Positions 1 through 5,724 of a stretch of 9,056 bases of DNA are shown in pieces; the first letter of the stretch is position 1; each line of letters begins with the position of its first letter. Source of the stretch: Pseudomonadota bacterium (GTDB lineage Bacteria > Pseudomonadota > Alphaproteobacteria > Rhizobiales > Xanthobacteraceae); contig JAEWBL010000030.1 of the NCBI GenBank assembly GCA_023391175.1, forward strand, positions 1-9,056, written 5' to 3'. The position numbers were made by a program, and so were the translations under genes. The notes beneath the pieces are model-generated. The model saw only the letters and a list, made by a program, of their open reading frames with translations. It had not been told where the DNA came from and ran no database searches.

Positions 1-175
1 TCGGCCAATGGGGTGCGATCCATCCGCGCTGTGACAGGCGGCGATACCAGGAAAGCGCCTGCGCCGGCTCGGGCCGGAAGGTGAGGTCGCGCAGGTCATG
101 GGGAAGCTCGGCCGCGTACCAGTCGCGCACCTCGCAGCGGAAGGCCTGCTCCGCCTCGGTCTCAATCCTGAGCAT
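1..175 (-). CDS. Acyl-CoA dehydrogenase, N-terminal part (continues past left edge)
   Basis: Only the first 58 codons are in the window. They read MLRIETEAEQAFRCEVRDWY and later contain LSWYRRLSQRGWIAPHWP. This matches the N-terminal helical domain of bacterial acyl-CoA dehydrogenases, where a short helix (FRxEVRxWL) is followed by the RGWxAPxWP segment just before the usual KEYGG. The family are FAD flavoenzymes that oxidise acyl-CoA to 2-enoyl-CoA and pass electrons to electron-transfer flavoprotein. The catalytic Glu and FAD-binding parts are outside the window. The start ATG (175-173) overlaps the end of the DUF35 gene by 14 bp and has an AGGGGG ribosome-binding site upstream, so the two are probably translationally coupled. 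It would supply the dehydrogenation step of the pathway encoded here. The family is fairly sure from this short stretch; the substrate is unknown. Confidence 0.82.
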   Translation of the reverse strand, partial: MLRIETEAEQAFRCEVRDWYAAELPHDLRDLTFRPEPAQALSWYRRLSQRGWIAPHWP

Positions 176-602
176 CGGCCGCCCCCTGCGCCAGCGTCCG
201 GAAGGCGGGGTAGGGCGTGCCGTCGCCGAGATGGTCCCATGCCAGCTCCACCGCGGCGCCGATGCACGCGCGCTCGGGCGGGCTGTCGATGATGTTGGCG
301 ATGAGGCGAACGCCCTCGGCCAGTTCCACCGTGGCCACGGTCAGCGGCAGCCGGCCCGCAAGCCCAGGCCCCGGCACCCGTACCACCGTCACGGCGTAGA
401 TGGTGCCGAGGCCGCTGACCTGCCGCCATTCGACGTTCTGGCTGCCGGTATAGAGGCTGAGCGGATGGGGCGGGTGCTGGAAGCGGACCGTGTCGAGGCA
501 CATCTGCAGCATCAGCCGCCCCTCGCGGGCGCCGTCCCAGAACGGTTGTGAGGGTACGTAGCGGTTGGCGGCCGGCACCGGCCTTGCTTCGGTTTCGGCC
601 AT
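162..602 (-). CDS. DUF35 / OB-fold acyl-CoA-associated protein, zinc-ribbon cysteines mostly lost
   Basis: This 146-residue protein has the two-part DUF35 layout. A short N-terminal helix (FWDGAREGRLMLQ, about 21-33) and a rubredoxin-like ribbon region (about 34-54) are followed by an OB-fold (about 58-125) with the typical VSGLGTIYAVTVVRVPGPG strand. Family members bind thiolase-fold enzymes or hydratases and hold or pass on the acyl-CoA; archaeal thiolase/HMG-CoA synthase complexes and the Ltp2-ChsH2 steroid aldolase are known examples. The usual CxxC...CxxC zinc site reads C35-L-D-T38 and S49-L-Y-T52, so only one of four ligands remains and zinc binding is unlikely. The start ATG at 602 lies 1 bp after the thiolase stop. 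Its GGAGGTG ribosome-binding site lies inside the thiolase gene end, which points to coupled, stoichiometric expression. The family call is confident; a specific role beyond partner of the adjacent thiolase-fold protein is inference. Confidence 0.88.
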   Translation of the reverse strand: MAETEARPVPAANRYVPSQPFWDGAREGRLMLQMCLDTVRFQHPPHPLSLYTGSQNVEWRQVSGLGTIYAVTVVRVPGPGLAGRLPLTVATVELAEGVRLIANIIDSPPERACIGAAVELAWDHLGDGTPYPAFRTLAQGAADAQD

Positions 603-603
603 C

Positions 604-1770
604 TCACACCTCCAGGATCATCGCGGCGCTGCAACCCCAGTTGCGGCCGTAGGGGATGACGCCGATGCCCGTGACCAGCGCGTTGCGCACGCCGGGCACC
701 TGCCGTTCGCCGCCCTCGCCGAAGAGCTGGCGCACGGCTTCGGCCAGGTTCAGCCCTCCGCTGGCGAGGCCCGGCTGGCCGGCCGAGATCTGGCCGCCGC
801 CGGTGTTGAGCGGCAGCGTGCCGGTGAAGGAGAGATCGGTGTCGCGCACGAAAGCCGAGCCCTCGCCGGGGGCGCAGAAGCCGAATGCCTCGAGCTGCAT
901 CAGCACGGCGATGGTGAAGTCGTCATAGGGCTGGAACGTGCCGACGCCGGCCGGGGTGAGGCCAGCCTTGGCGAAGACCTTCGGCGCGATGCGATAGAAG
1001 CCGCTGTCGGTGATGTCCGCCAGCGGATCGGCGCCGTTGTGGTTGGTCACCTCGGCATAGGCGGTGGGATGGGCCATCTTCTCGATGCCGCGGGCGCGGG
1101 CCTCCTCTTCGCTCATGACGAGGAAGGCATTGGCGCCGTCGCAATACATCACGCAATCGAGCACACGCAGCGGATCGGCGATCGGGCGCGAAGCCAGATA
1201 GTCGTCCATGGTCAGGGGCTTGCGAAACTTGTCCAAAGCGTTGGGATTGCGCAGCGCATGCTCGCGCTGGGTGATCGCGATCTTGCCGAGCGCACGGGGA
1301 TCGAGCCCGTGCTGGTGATCGTAGCGGCTCATGAGCAGGCCGAAGGTGGCCGGTGGCCCCTGCACGCCCTGCGGGTCCTGGAATTCCGGCCGGTAGGCCC
1401 CGTAGTTCGCTCGGAAGGCGGTGCTCGGCGCGTCGGCGGAGAGGACGACCGCAATGCGGCACGCGCCCTCGCGAATGGCCCACATGGCCCGCGCAACGCC
1501 GCCCGCTGCCGAGCAGCCGCCGCTGCCGCCGGCATTCAGCCAGGTGGGAGTGAGGCCGAGGGCATCCGCCATGTAGACGGCGAAAAATGGGTTGGTGCCC
1601 TCGCTCAGGGCCAAGGTTACCGAGAGGCCGTCGATCTCGTCCTTGGCGATGCCGGTCTTCTCAAGCAGTTCGCTGAGCGCGAGCCCGGCGAAATCATAGG
1701 CCGAGCGGCCGCTCTGGTAGACCACCTTGGTCTCGGCATAGCCGGCGATGACCACGTCTGTCCGTGCCAT
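604..1770 (-). CDS. Thiolase-fold protein of the SCP-x/Ltp2-like group (DUF35-associated thiolase or aldolase)
   Basis: This 388-residue protein has the length and motifs of the thiolase superfamily. These are an N-terminal GYAETK strand, the nucleophile-region helix NAGGSGGCSAAGGVARAMWA (79-98) followed by EGACRIAVVLSAD, QPYDDFTIAVLMQLEAFGFC (280-299), NTGGGQISAGQPG (322-334) and a C-terminal VTGIGVIPYGRNWGCSAA. Canonical thiolases use a Cys at the start of the nucleophile helix. By my by-eye spacing to the later EG (101-102), that position falls on G85, with C86 next to it. The HDCFT-type motif of SCP-x proteins is YDDFT here, without the His. Ltp2-type relatives that lack thiolase catalytic residues are retro-aldolases acting on beta-hydroxyacyl-CoA. 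The adjacent DUF35 gene fits either role. The start ATG at 1770 has a strong GGAGGT site. Fold confidence is high; thiolysis versus aldol cleavage is undecided. Confidence 0.87.
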   Translation of the reverse strand: MARTDVVIAGYAETKVVYQSGRSAYDFAGLALSELLEKTGIAKDEIDGLSVTLALSEGTNPFFAVYMADALGLTPTWLNAGGSGGCSAAGGVARAMWAIREGACRIAVVLSADAPSTAFRANYGAYRPEFQDPQGVQGPPATFGLLMSRYDHQHGLDPRALGKIAITQREHALRNPNALDKFRKPLTMDDYLASRPIADPLRVLDCVMYCDGANAFLVMSEEEARARGIEKMAHPTAYAEVTNHNGADPLADITDSGFYRIAPKVFAKAGLTPAGVGTFQPYDDFTIAVLMQLEAFGFCAPGEGSAFVRDTDLSFTGTLPLNTGGGQISAGQPGLASGGLNLAEAVRQLFGEGGERQVPGVRNALVTGIGVIPYGRNWGCSAAMILEV

Positions 1771-1828
1771 TCTGGCACCTCCGGATGATGAAGCGGGGGC
1801 CAGCGCCAGGGCATGGCCGGCCGATCAC

Positions 1829-1847
1829 CGGCAGCGCGAGGCTGCCG
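1829..1847. repeat. Intergenic hairpin between ATPase and thiolase-fold genes
   Basis: CGGCAGC-GCGAG-GCTGCCG forms a perfect 7-bp stem with a 5-nt loop in the 104-nt gap between the ATPase stop (1875) and the thiolase-fold start (1770). No T-run follows on the minus strand, so it does not look like an intrinsic terminator. It may be an mRNA processing or stabilising element separating transporter from enzyme expression. Apart from the ribosome-binding site of the next gene I see nothing else in this gap. The inverted repeat is certain; its function is a guess. Confidence 0.45.
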
Positions 1848-1874
1848 ATGCTGAAAGGGTGATGCGCAGGCGGA

Positions 1875-2669
1875 TCAGCCGGCGGGGAGGGGGGCGAGGC
1901 TTTCCTCGTCGTCCGCCTCGCCCTCGCCGCCCATGGCTTCGGCGATGCGGGCGTGGCAGGCGCGTACGCGGACCGGATCGGCGCGGAGCTCCGGCGTGAT
2001 CTCCTCGGCCAGCACGATGCGTGCGCCCGGATTGAGCACGATGGCCCGGTCCGCGATCTCGATGGCATCCTCGATGCGGTGGGTCACGAACAGGCAGGTC
2101 TTGCCGAACTCCTTGGCGATGCGATGGAAATCGCGTCGCAGCTTGCCCGCCGTCGCGTGATCGAGCTGGCTGAAGGATTCATCGAGGAAGACGATGGCCG
2201 GGTCCACAGCGAGCGCGCGGGCCAGCGACACGCGCTGGCGCATGCCGCCGGACAGCTCGTGGACATATTTGTCCTGCGCACCCTTGAGGTTCACCCGCTC
2301 CAGCCAGGCCAGCGCCCGCGTGCGGGCTTCGGCCTTCGGCACGCCGAGGATGAGGAGGCCGAGCTCGGCATTCTCCACCGCCGTGCGCCACGGCAGCAGC
2401 CTGTCGGTCTGGAAGGAGACGGCGATCCGCCCCTTCAGCTCGCGGAACTGGGCATGGGGATCGAAGCCGGCGACGCGGATCGTGCCCTGATCGGGGCCGA
2501 TGGTGCCCATGACCAGATTGAGCACGGTGCTCTTGCCGGCGCCGGTGCGTCCCAAGAGCGCGACGATCTCGCCGGGCTCCACGCGCAGGCTGAAATCGTC
2601 CACCGCGACGAAGCCGCCGAAGCTCTTGTGGATGTTGCGGATCTCGATGACCGGATCGATGGTGCCCAT
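1875..2669 (-). CDS. ABC transporter ATP-binding protein, SsuB/TauB type
   Basis: This 264-residue nucleotide-binding subunit would power import through the permease encoded just upstream. All core motifs are present: Walker A GRTGAGKST (40-48), Q-loop Gln87 in VSFQTDRLLPW, signature LSGGMRQRV (139-147), Walker B IVFLDES (159-165) with D163 and E164, D-loop SQLD (167-170) and H-loop His197. The LLPWRTAVEN stretch after the Q-loop is typical of the nitrate/sulfonate/taurine importer family. One small deviation is DES in place of the usual DEP after Walker B. The start ATG (2669-2667) shares one base with the permease stop (TGATG), so translation is coupled. The same reading frame is open far upstream, but that part is antiphase sequence over the permease. 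The C-terminal tail after about 248 is acidic (GEGEADDEES). The substrate cannot be derived from this subunit. Confidence 0.95.
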   Translation of the reverse strand: MGTIDPVIEIRNIHKSFGGFVAVDDFSLRVEPGEIVALLGRTGAGKSTVLNLVMGTIGPDQGTIRVAGFDPHAQFRELKGRIAVSFQTDRLLPWRTAVENAELGLLILGVPKAEARTRALAWLERVNLKGAQDKYVHELSGGMRQRVSLARALAVDPAIVFLDESFSQLDHATAGKLRRDFHRIAKEFGKTCLFVTHRIEDAIEIADRAIVLNPGARIVLAEEITPELRADPVRVRACHARIAEAMGGEGEADDEESLAPLPAG

Positions 2670-3496
2670 CACCGCACCGCCACTTCCGGCCGCCACTTCA
2701 GGAACAACTTCTCTATGGCCGAGACGCCCCACTGCAAGGCGATGTTGAGGATGACCAGCAGGAAGGTCCAGGCGAAGACCTGATCGATGCGGAAGCTCGA
2801 CTGGGCAAGGCTCATGCGCGAGCCGATCCCGATGGCCGAGGCGACCAACTCGGCGAACACCGCCATGCGGATGGCGTAGCCCACGACCGACTTGGTGGTG
2901 ATGAAGATGTAGGGGACGATGTGCGGCATGATCATGTAGCGCAGCATCTGCCAGCGGCTCGGGCGGAAGCTCTCCACCATGTCCACGAGATCCTTCGGCA
3001 GCGCGCGGATGCCCTCGTAGACGTTCATGGCGTAGAAGGGCAGCAGGATCACCGTGAGGATAAAGAAGATCCGGGTCTCGGTGTCCTTGAACCAGAACAC
3101 TGCGATCAGCATCCAGGACAGCGCAGGGATGCCGGTGTCGATGACGATGATGGCGCGCAGGAAGGGGCGCACCAGCGGGACCATGCCCATGATGGCGCCG
3201 ACGATCACCCCCGCGACCAGCGAGAAGGCCAGCGCTGCGGCGAGGCGTGCCAGTGTCACCAGCACGTGCATGCGGTCGCCGAAGAGGATGTCGCCGGTGG
3301 CGTGGAGCACGCTCATTGGCGAAGGCATGATGTAATCGGGGACGTGGCCGCTGGCGATCTGCATCGCGATGACCATGGCCGCGACCACGACCAGCGTCGC
3401 TACGACGTCGCTTTGTCCCGAGCCACGCCTCGAAGCCTTGCGGGCGGGCGCAGGCCGCAAGGGCGGCCGCCCTGTCGCAACAAGGTTGTCGCTCAT
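2669..3496 (-). CDS. ABC transporter permease, SsuC/TauC type (BPD_transp_1)
   Basis: This 275-residue inner-membrane subunit has about six hydrophobic segments (roughly 31-48, 80-105, 113-136, 141-160, 192-222 and 237-258). The cytoplasmic coupling (EAA) loop lies around 172-191, ending in SRWQMLRYMIMP, and is followed by YAIRMAVFAELVASAIGIG, a strong signature of the sulfonate/taurine/nitrate importer permeases. The normally conserved Gly of the EAA loop appears to be Arg178 (SFRPSRW where the family has LGASRW). I chose the ATG at 3496 (MSDNLVATGR) because GGGAGGAAAAGG lies just upstream. A longer in-frame start at 3646 would begin upstream of the candidate transcription start. The basic N-terminal tail (about 13-25) is presumably cytoplasmic. 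It is the first gene of the transporter/thiolase operon and is divergent from the LysR regulator. The matching binding protein is encoded at 4677-5675. Confidence 0.93.
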   Translation of the reverse strand: MSDNLVATGRPPLRPAPARKASRRGSGQSDVVATLVVVAAMVIAMQIASGHVPDYIMPSPMSVLHATGDILFGDRMHVLVTLARLAAALAFSLVAGVIVGAIMGMVPLVRPFLRAIIVIDTGIPALSWMLIAVFWFKDTETRIFFILTVILLPFYAMNVYEGIRALPKDLVDMVESFRPSRWQMLRYMIMPHIVPYIFITTKSVVGYAIRMAVFAELVASAIGIGSRMSLAQSSFRIDQVFAWTFLLVILNIALQWGVSAIEKLFLKWRPEVAVR

Positions 3497-3560
3497 CGTG
3501 TGCCTTTTCCTCCCGCATTGCCCGCCTTCGGGTCGCGCACATGGGCGCGGGACCGGCGGA

Positions 3561-3587
3561 TTGGCGCCGTTGCGGCCCTTGGCGCCG
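3561..3587. repeat. Paired TTGGCGCCG direct repeats in the permease leader
   Basis: TTGGCGCCG occurs at 3561-3569 and 3579-3587, 18 bp apart. Each copy contains the self-complementary GGCGCC, so the permease leader RNA could fold into a stem here, downstream of the candidate start near 3615. It could modulate translation, or it could be chance in GC-rich DNA. The repeats are certain; a role is not. Confidence 0.3.
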
Positions 3588-3621
3588 AGCGCCCGGGGCC
3601 GAAGCACCTTCGTTGGAGGGG

Positions 3622-3648
3622 ACCATAGCACCCCCGCCAGCGGCACAA
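3622..3648 (-). promoter_or_regulatory. Candidate promoter of the permease operon
   Basis: On the minus strand TTGTGC (3648-3643) and TATGGT (3627-3622) are 15 bp apart. The -10-like box is preceded by TG (TGCTATGGT), an extended -10. A transcription start near 3615 would leave a leader of about 120 nt before the permease ATG at 3496. The LysR-type near-palindrome at 3670-3689 would then be centred near -65, the classic recognition-site position for LysR activation. The short spacer makes the -35 assignment weak; the extended -10 and the geometry are what support it. Confidence 0.4.
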
Positions 3649-3669
3649 AGCGCGGATTTGCACAGCGCG

Positions 3670-3689
3670 TTGTTCCAAAATTGGGACAA
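3670..3689. promoter_or_regulatory. Candidate LysR-type operator (site A)
   Basis: TTGTTCCAAAATTGGGACAA is an interrupted palindrome. Its arms TTGTTCCAA and TTGGGACAA are complementary except for one pair, with AA at the centre. It contains the T-N11-A core (T3674...A3686) typical of LysR-family sites. It lies 29 bp before the regulator start at 3719 and about 65 bp before the presumed permease transcription start. It could therefore serve both autorepression of the regulator and activation of the transporter operon. A closely related core recurs at 8831-8850 upstream of the synthetase gene. Confidence 0.65.
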
Positions 3690-3718
3690 TGCTAGAAACC
3701 ATCGCCCGGGAGGAAGAG

Positions 3719-4690
3719 ATGAACTTCGACCTTAACGCGCTGGTGGTGTTCTTCGAGGTGGTCAACCAGGAAAACATTACTCGAGCTGCGCGGTTACTTG
3801 GCCAGCCCAAGTCGACCGTCAGCCGGAAGATCAAGCATTTAGAAGATCAGGTTGGCGCGGCCCTGCTCAAGCGCACCAGCCGGCGCATTCTGGTCACCGA
3901 CGAGGGGCGCCGCCTGCACGACCACTGCTCCCGCATTGCCGCGGAGCTGGAGAGTGCGGGGCTGCAGACCACGCAACGGCGCACCAGCCTGCGCGGCAAG
4001 CTGAGGGTGAGCATGCCCATCGATTTCGGCACCGGCTGGATCAGCAGCGCCATCGCGTCCTTCGCCGAAAAGTACGCGATGATCGACCTCGACGTGCACG
4101 TCAACGGCCGGTGGGTGGATGTGACGGAGGAGACCTACGACATCGCCATCCAGCTCGGCAGCCACGTCAATCCGGGCGTCCCGTCGCGCCGGCTGACGGC
4201 GCTCACGCGCGGGATTTACGCCAGCCCGAAGTACCTAGGGCGGCTCGCCGCAGCGCCCCGACGCCTTGCCGACGTCAAGGGCGTGCTCACGGAGCAGCAG
4301 GTGGCAGAGGGGATCTGGCAGGAGGACGCGCGCGGAGAGGCGGATCGCCACGGAACGGTGCGCGTCAACAATATCGGCGTCGCGCGCGAACTGGTGATCG
4401 CGGGCCTGGGCGCGGGCGTGCTGCCCAATGTGATGTGCCGGGGCGACGTGGCCAACGGCCGTCTGGTGCGGCTCGAGATGGAGGAGGAAATCCCGGCGCT
4501 CCAGGCGACGGCGACCTATTTTGCGGGCCGCCATGTGCCGCAGCGCACCCGCGTTTTTCTCGACCACGTGGAGGCCTTCCTGGCCGCCGACGGGCCGGCG
4601 CGTCTCGATCGGCGTGACCAGGCCGAACCGGTGCGCCGCCGCCCTGCGGGCGACGCGCGCAAGGACCCCGCGAACGTCAGGACGCGATGA
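3719..4690 (+). CDS. LysR-type transcriptional regulator
   Basis: This 323-residue protein has an N-terminal winged helix-turn-helix (about 3-62: NALVVFFEVVNQENITRAAR, then QPKSTVSRKIKHLEDQVGAA, then LLKRTSRRILVTDEG). An effector-binding domain follows from about 92 (LRGKLRVSMP, a DIAIQLG motif at 141-147, and GLGAGVLPNVM near 229-239). The binding of a pathway acyl compound or CoA ester is inferred, not seen. I prefer the ATG at 3719 (MNFDLNAL) over the in-frame ATG at 3689. GGGAGGAAG lies directly upstream of 3719, and the shorter form matches the family's usual N-terminus. The earlier ATG also overlaps the operator. The protein is slightly longer than most relatives because of a basic tail (about 291-323, RLDRRDQAEPVRRR). 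It is the only plus-strand gene and splits the transporter genes. Its 3' end overlaps the binding-protein gene by 14 bp, tail to tail. Confidence 0.95.
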   Translation: MNFDLNALVVFFEVVNQENITRAARLLGQPKSTVSRKIKHLEDQVGAALLKRTSRRILVTDEGRRLHDHCSRIAAELESAGLQTTQRRTSLRGKLRVSMPIDFGTGWISSAIASFAEKYAMIDLDVHVNGRWVDVTEETYDIAIQLGSHVNPGVPSRRLTALTRGIYASPKYLGRLAAAPRRLADVKGVLTEQQVAEGIWQEDARGEADRHGTVRVNNIGVARELVIAGLGAGVLPNVMCRGDVANGRLVRLEMEEEIPALQATATYFAGRHVPQRTRVFLDHVEAFLAADGPARLDRRDQAEPVRRRPAGDARKDPANVRTR

Positions 4691-5675
4691 AGAAGCCGGG
4701 ATCGATGGACTGCTTCAGCAGGCCGTTCCGCTTCAAGAACTCGCCGGCCTTTGTCATCTGGGCGCGCTCCTCCGCCGAGGCCATGGAGCCGAAGCGGAAG
4801 CTCAGCCGCTTTGAGGTCAGCGCATCGAGAAGCACGGGCGCCGGCGCGCCGGCCGAGTCCGCGACAAGGCTCACCGCTTCCTTCGGATCGGCGATGATGC
4901 CGTTGATGGCGGCCTCGAACGCCGCGCGGATGCGGCGCACCCGCTCGGGATCGCGTTCCGCCAGCTCGCGCCGCACCGCGATGCCGAAATAGGGCAGCTC
5001 CGCGCCGCCGCTGATCTCGCGATAGGCGTTTCCGGCATTGAAGATGAGCGAGAGGTCCTTCCGCCGCGCCAGCGCCGAGCTGATGTTCGGCTCCCACGAG
5101 AGTCCCGCGTCCGCCCGGTTGGCGAGAACCATGGTCATGGACGAGGCCGGATTATCGACGCCCTGGATGTTGATGTCACGCCCCAGCTCCAGGCCGTAGC
5201 GCTCCTTGATGAGGCTCGACACCATGCGGAACGTGCCGGTGGATTGCGGCGCCGCCAGCGTCTTGCCTTTCAGCTCCGGGATGCCCTTGATGGATGGCTC
5301 GCCGGTGAGGATGGAGATCATGCTCGCGGTGGTGATGGTGCACAGCATGCGGATGGGCACGCCCGCCTCGAAGCGCTGGGCGAAGACGTCCCAGCTGCCG
5401 ATGCAGACATCGTAATTGCCGGCGGCGAAATCGTTGTAATAAGTGGAGACGGTAGCGTATTCGCTCGGTGCGGCGAGGCCGACGCCGGGCGCGTCGCCGA
5501 GCTTCTTCTGCTGCATGTAGCGGGCGATGAGCACGGTGAAGCCGGGCACAAGATAGGCCCAGCGCACGGCATCGCCCTGCGCCCATGCTCCCCGCATCGA
5601 AAAGCCCGCCAGAGCCCCCGCGCCGGCACCGAGGCCAGCCCGCAGGAGTGTCCGCCGATCGACGAGACGGCCCAT
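4677..5675 (-). CDS. ABC transporter substrate-binding protein, SsuA/TauA (NMT1-like) type, Tat-like signal
   Basis: This 332-residue periplasmic receptor would capture the substrate for the permease and ATPase encoded at 1875-3496. The N-terminus MGRLVDRRTLLRAG has a twin-Arg RRxLL motif, followed by a Gly/Ala-rich core and AWA-Q, so cleavage after residue 32 is likely and export may go through Tat. The mature part follows the two-lobe pattern of nitrate/sulfonate/taurine receptors: NDFAAGNYDVCIGSWD (81-96), ELKGKTLAAPQSTGT (134-148), NRADAGLSWEPNIS (186-199) and a helical C-terminus. The start at 5675 is supported by GGGAGG 5 nt upstream; the longer in-frame version from 5762 would run into the preceding gene. 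It is the last gene of the synthetase-hydratase group on this strand, converging on the regulator with a 14-bp overlap. Ligand identity is not evident; an organic acid fits the enzymes nearby. Confidence 0.92.
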   Translation of the reverse strand: MGRLVDRRTLLRAGLGAGAGALAGFSMRGAWAQGDAVRWAYLVPGFTVLIARYMQQKKLGDAPGVGLAAPSEYATVSTYYNDFAAGNYDVCIGSWDVFAQRFEAGVPIRMLCTITTASMISILTGEPSIKGIPELKGKTLAAPQSTGTFRMVSSLIKERYGLELGRDINIQGVDNPASSMTMVLANRADAGLSWEPNISSALARRKDLSLIFNAGNAYREISGGAELPYFGIAVRRELAERDPERVRRIRAAFEAAINGIIADPKEAVSLVADSAGAPAPVLLDALTSKRLSFRFGSMASAEERAQMTKAGEFLKRNGLLKQSIDPGFFIAS

Positions 5676-5724
5676 TTCGTCCTCCCTGTTTTTATGATGC
5701 TGATTTGTATTTGCAGGTTCTTCT
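5676..5724 (-). other. AT-rich spacer upstream of the binding-protein gene
   Basis: This 49-nt gap between the hydratase stop and the binding-protein start is visibly richer in A and T than its surroundings. On the minus strand it reads through AATACAAATCAGCATCATAA to a GGGAGG ribosome-binding site. I found no convincing -35/-10 pair. A likely role is an unstructured, strongly translated leader, as often seen before highly expressed binding-protein genes. An internal promoter remains possible. Confidence 0.35.

Noticed and set aside
565..1788. 407-codon open frame on the plus strand opposite the thiolase-fold gene
   Set aside because: It is antisense to a gene with clear family motifs; the low-complexity composition (Ala, Gly, His, Arg-rich) is typical of a GC-rich shadow frame.
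3497..3646. N-terminal extension of the permease from the in-frame ATG at 3646
   Set aside because: The extension lacks a ribosome-binding site and begins upstream of the candidate transcription start; a strong GGGAGGAAAAGG directly precedes ATG 3496.
3658..3686. Plus-strand promoter TTGCAC...TTGGGA for the regulator
   Set aside because: The -10 candidate has almost no match to TATAAT. TTGTTC (3670) with TAGAAA (3693) at 17 bp is a little better but would put the start within about 15 nt of the ATG, so neither was called.
2670..3689. Upstream extension of the ATPase reading frame over the permease gene, giving a 604-residue protein
   Set aside because: The extension is out of phase with the well-supported permease and has Arg/His/Pro-rich nonsense composition. 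The ATPase motifs start right after the ATG at 2669, which overlaps the permease stop.
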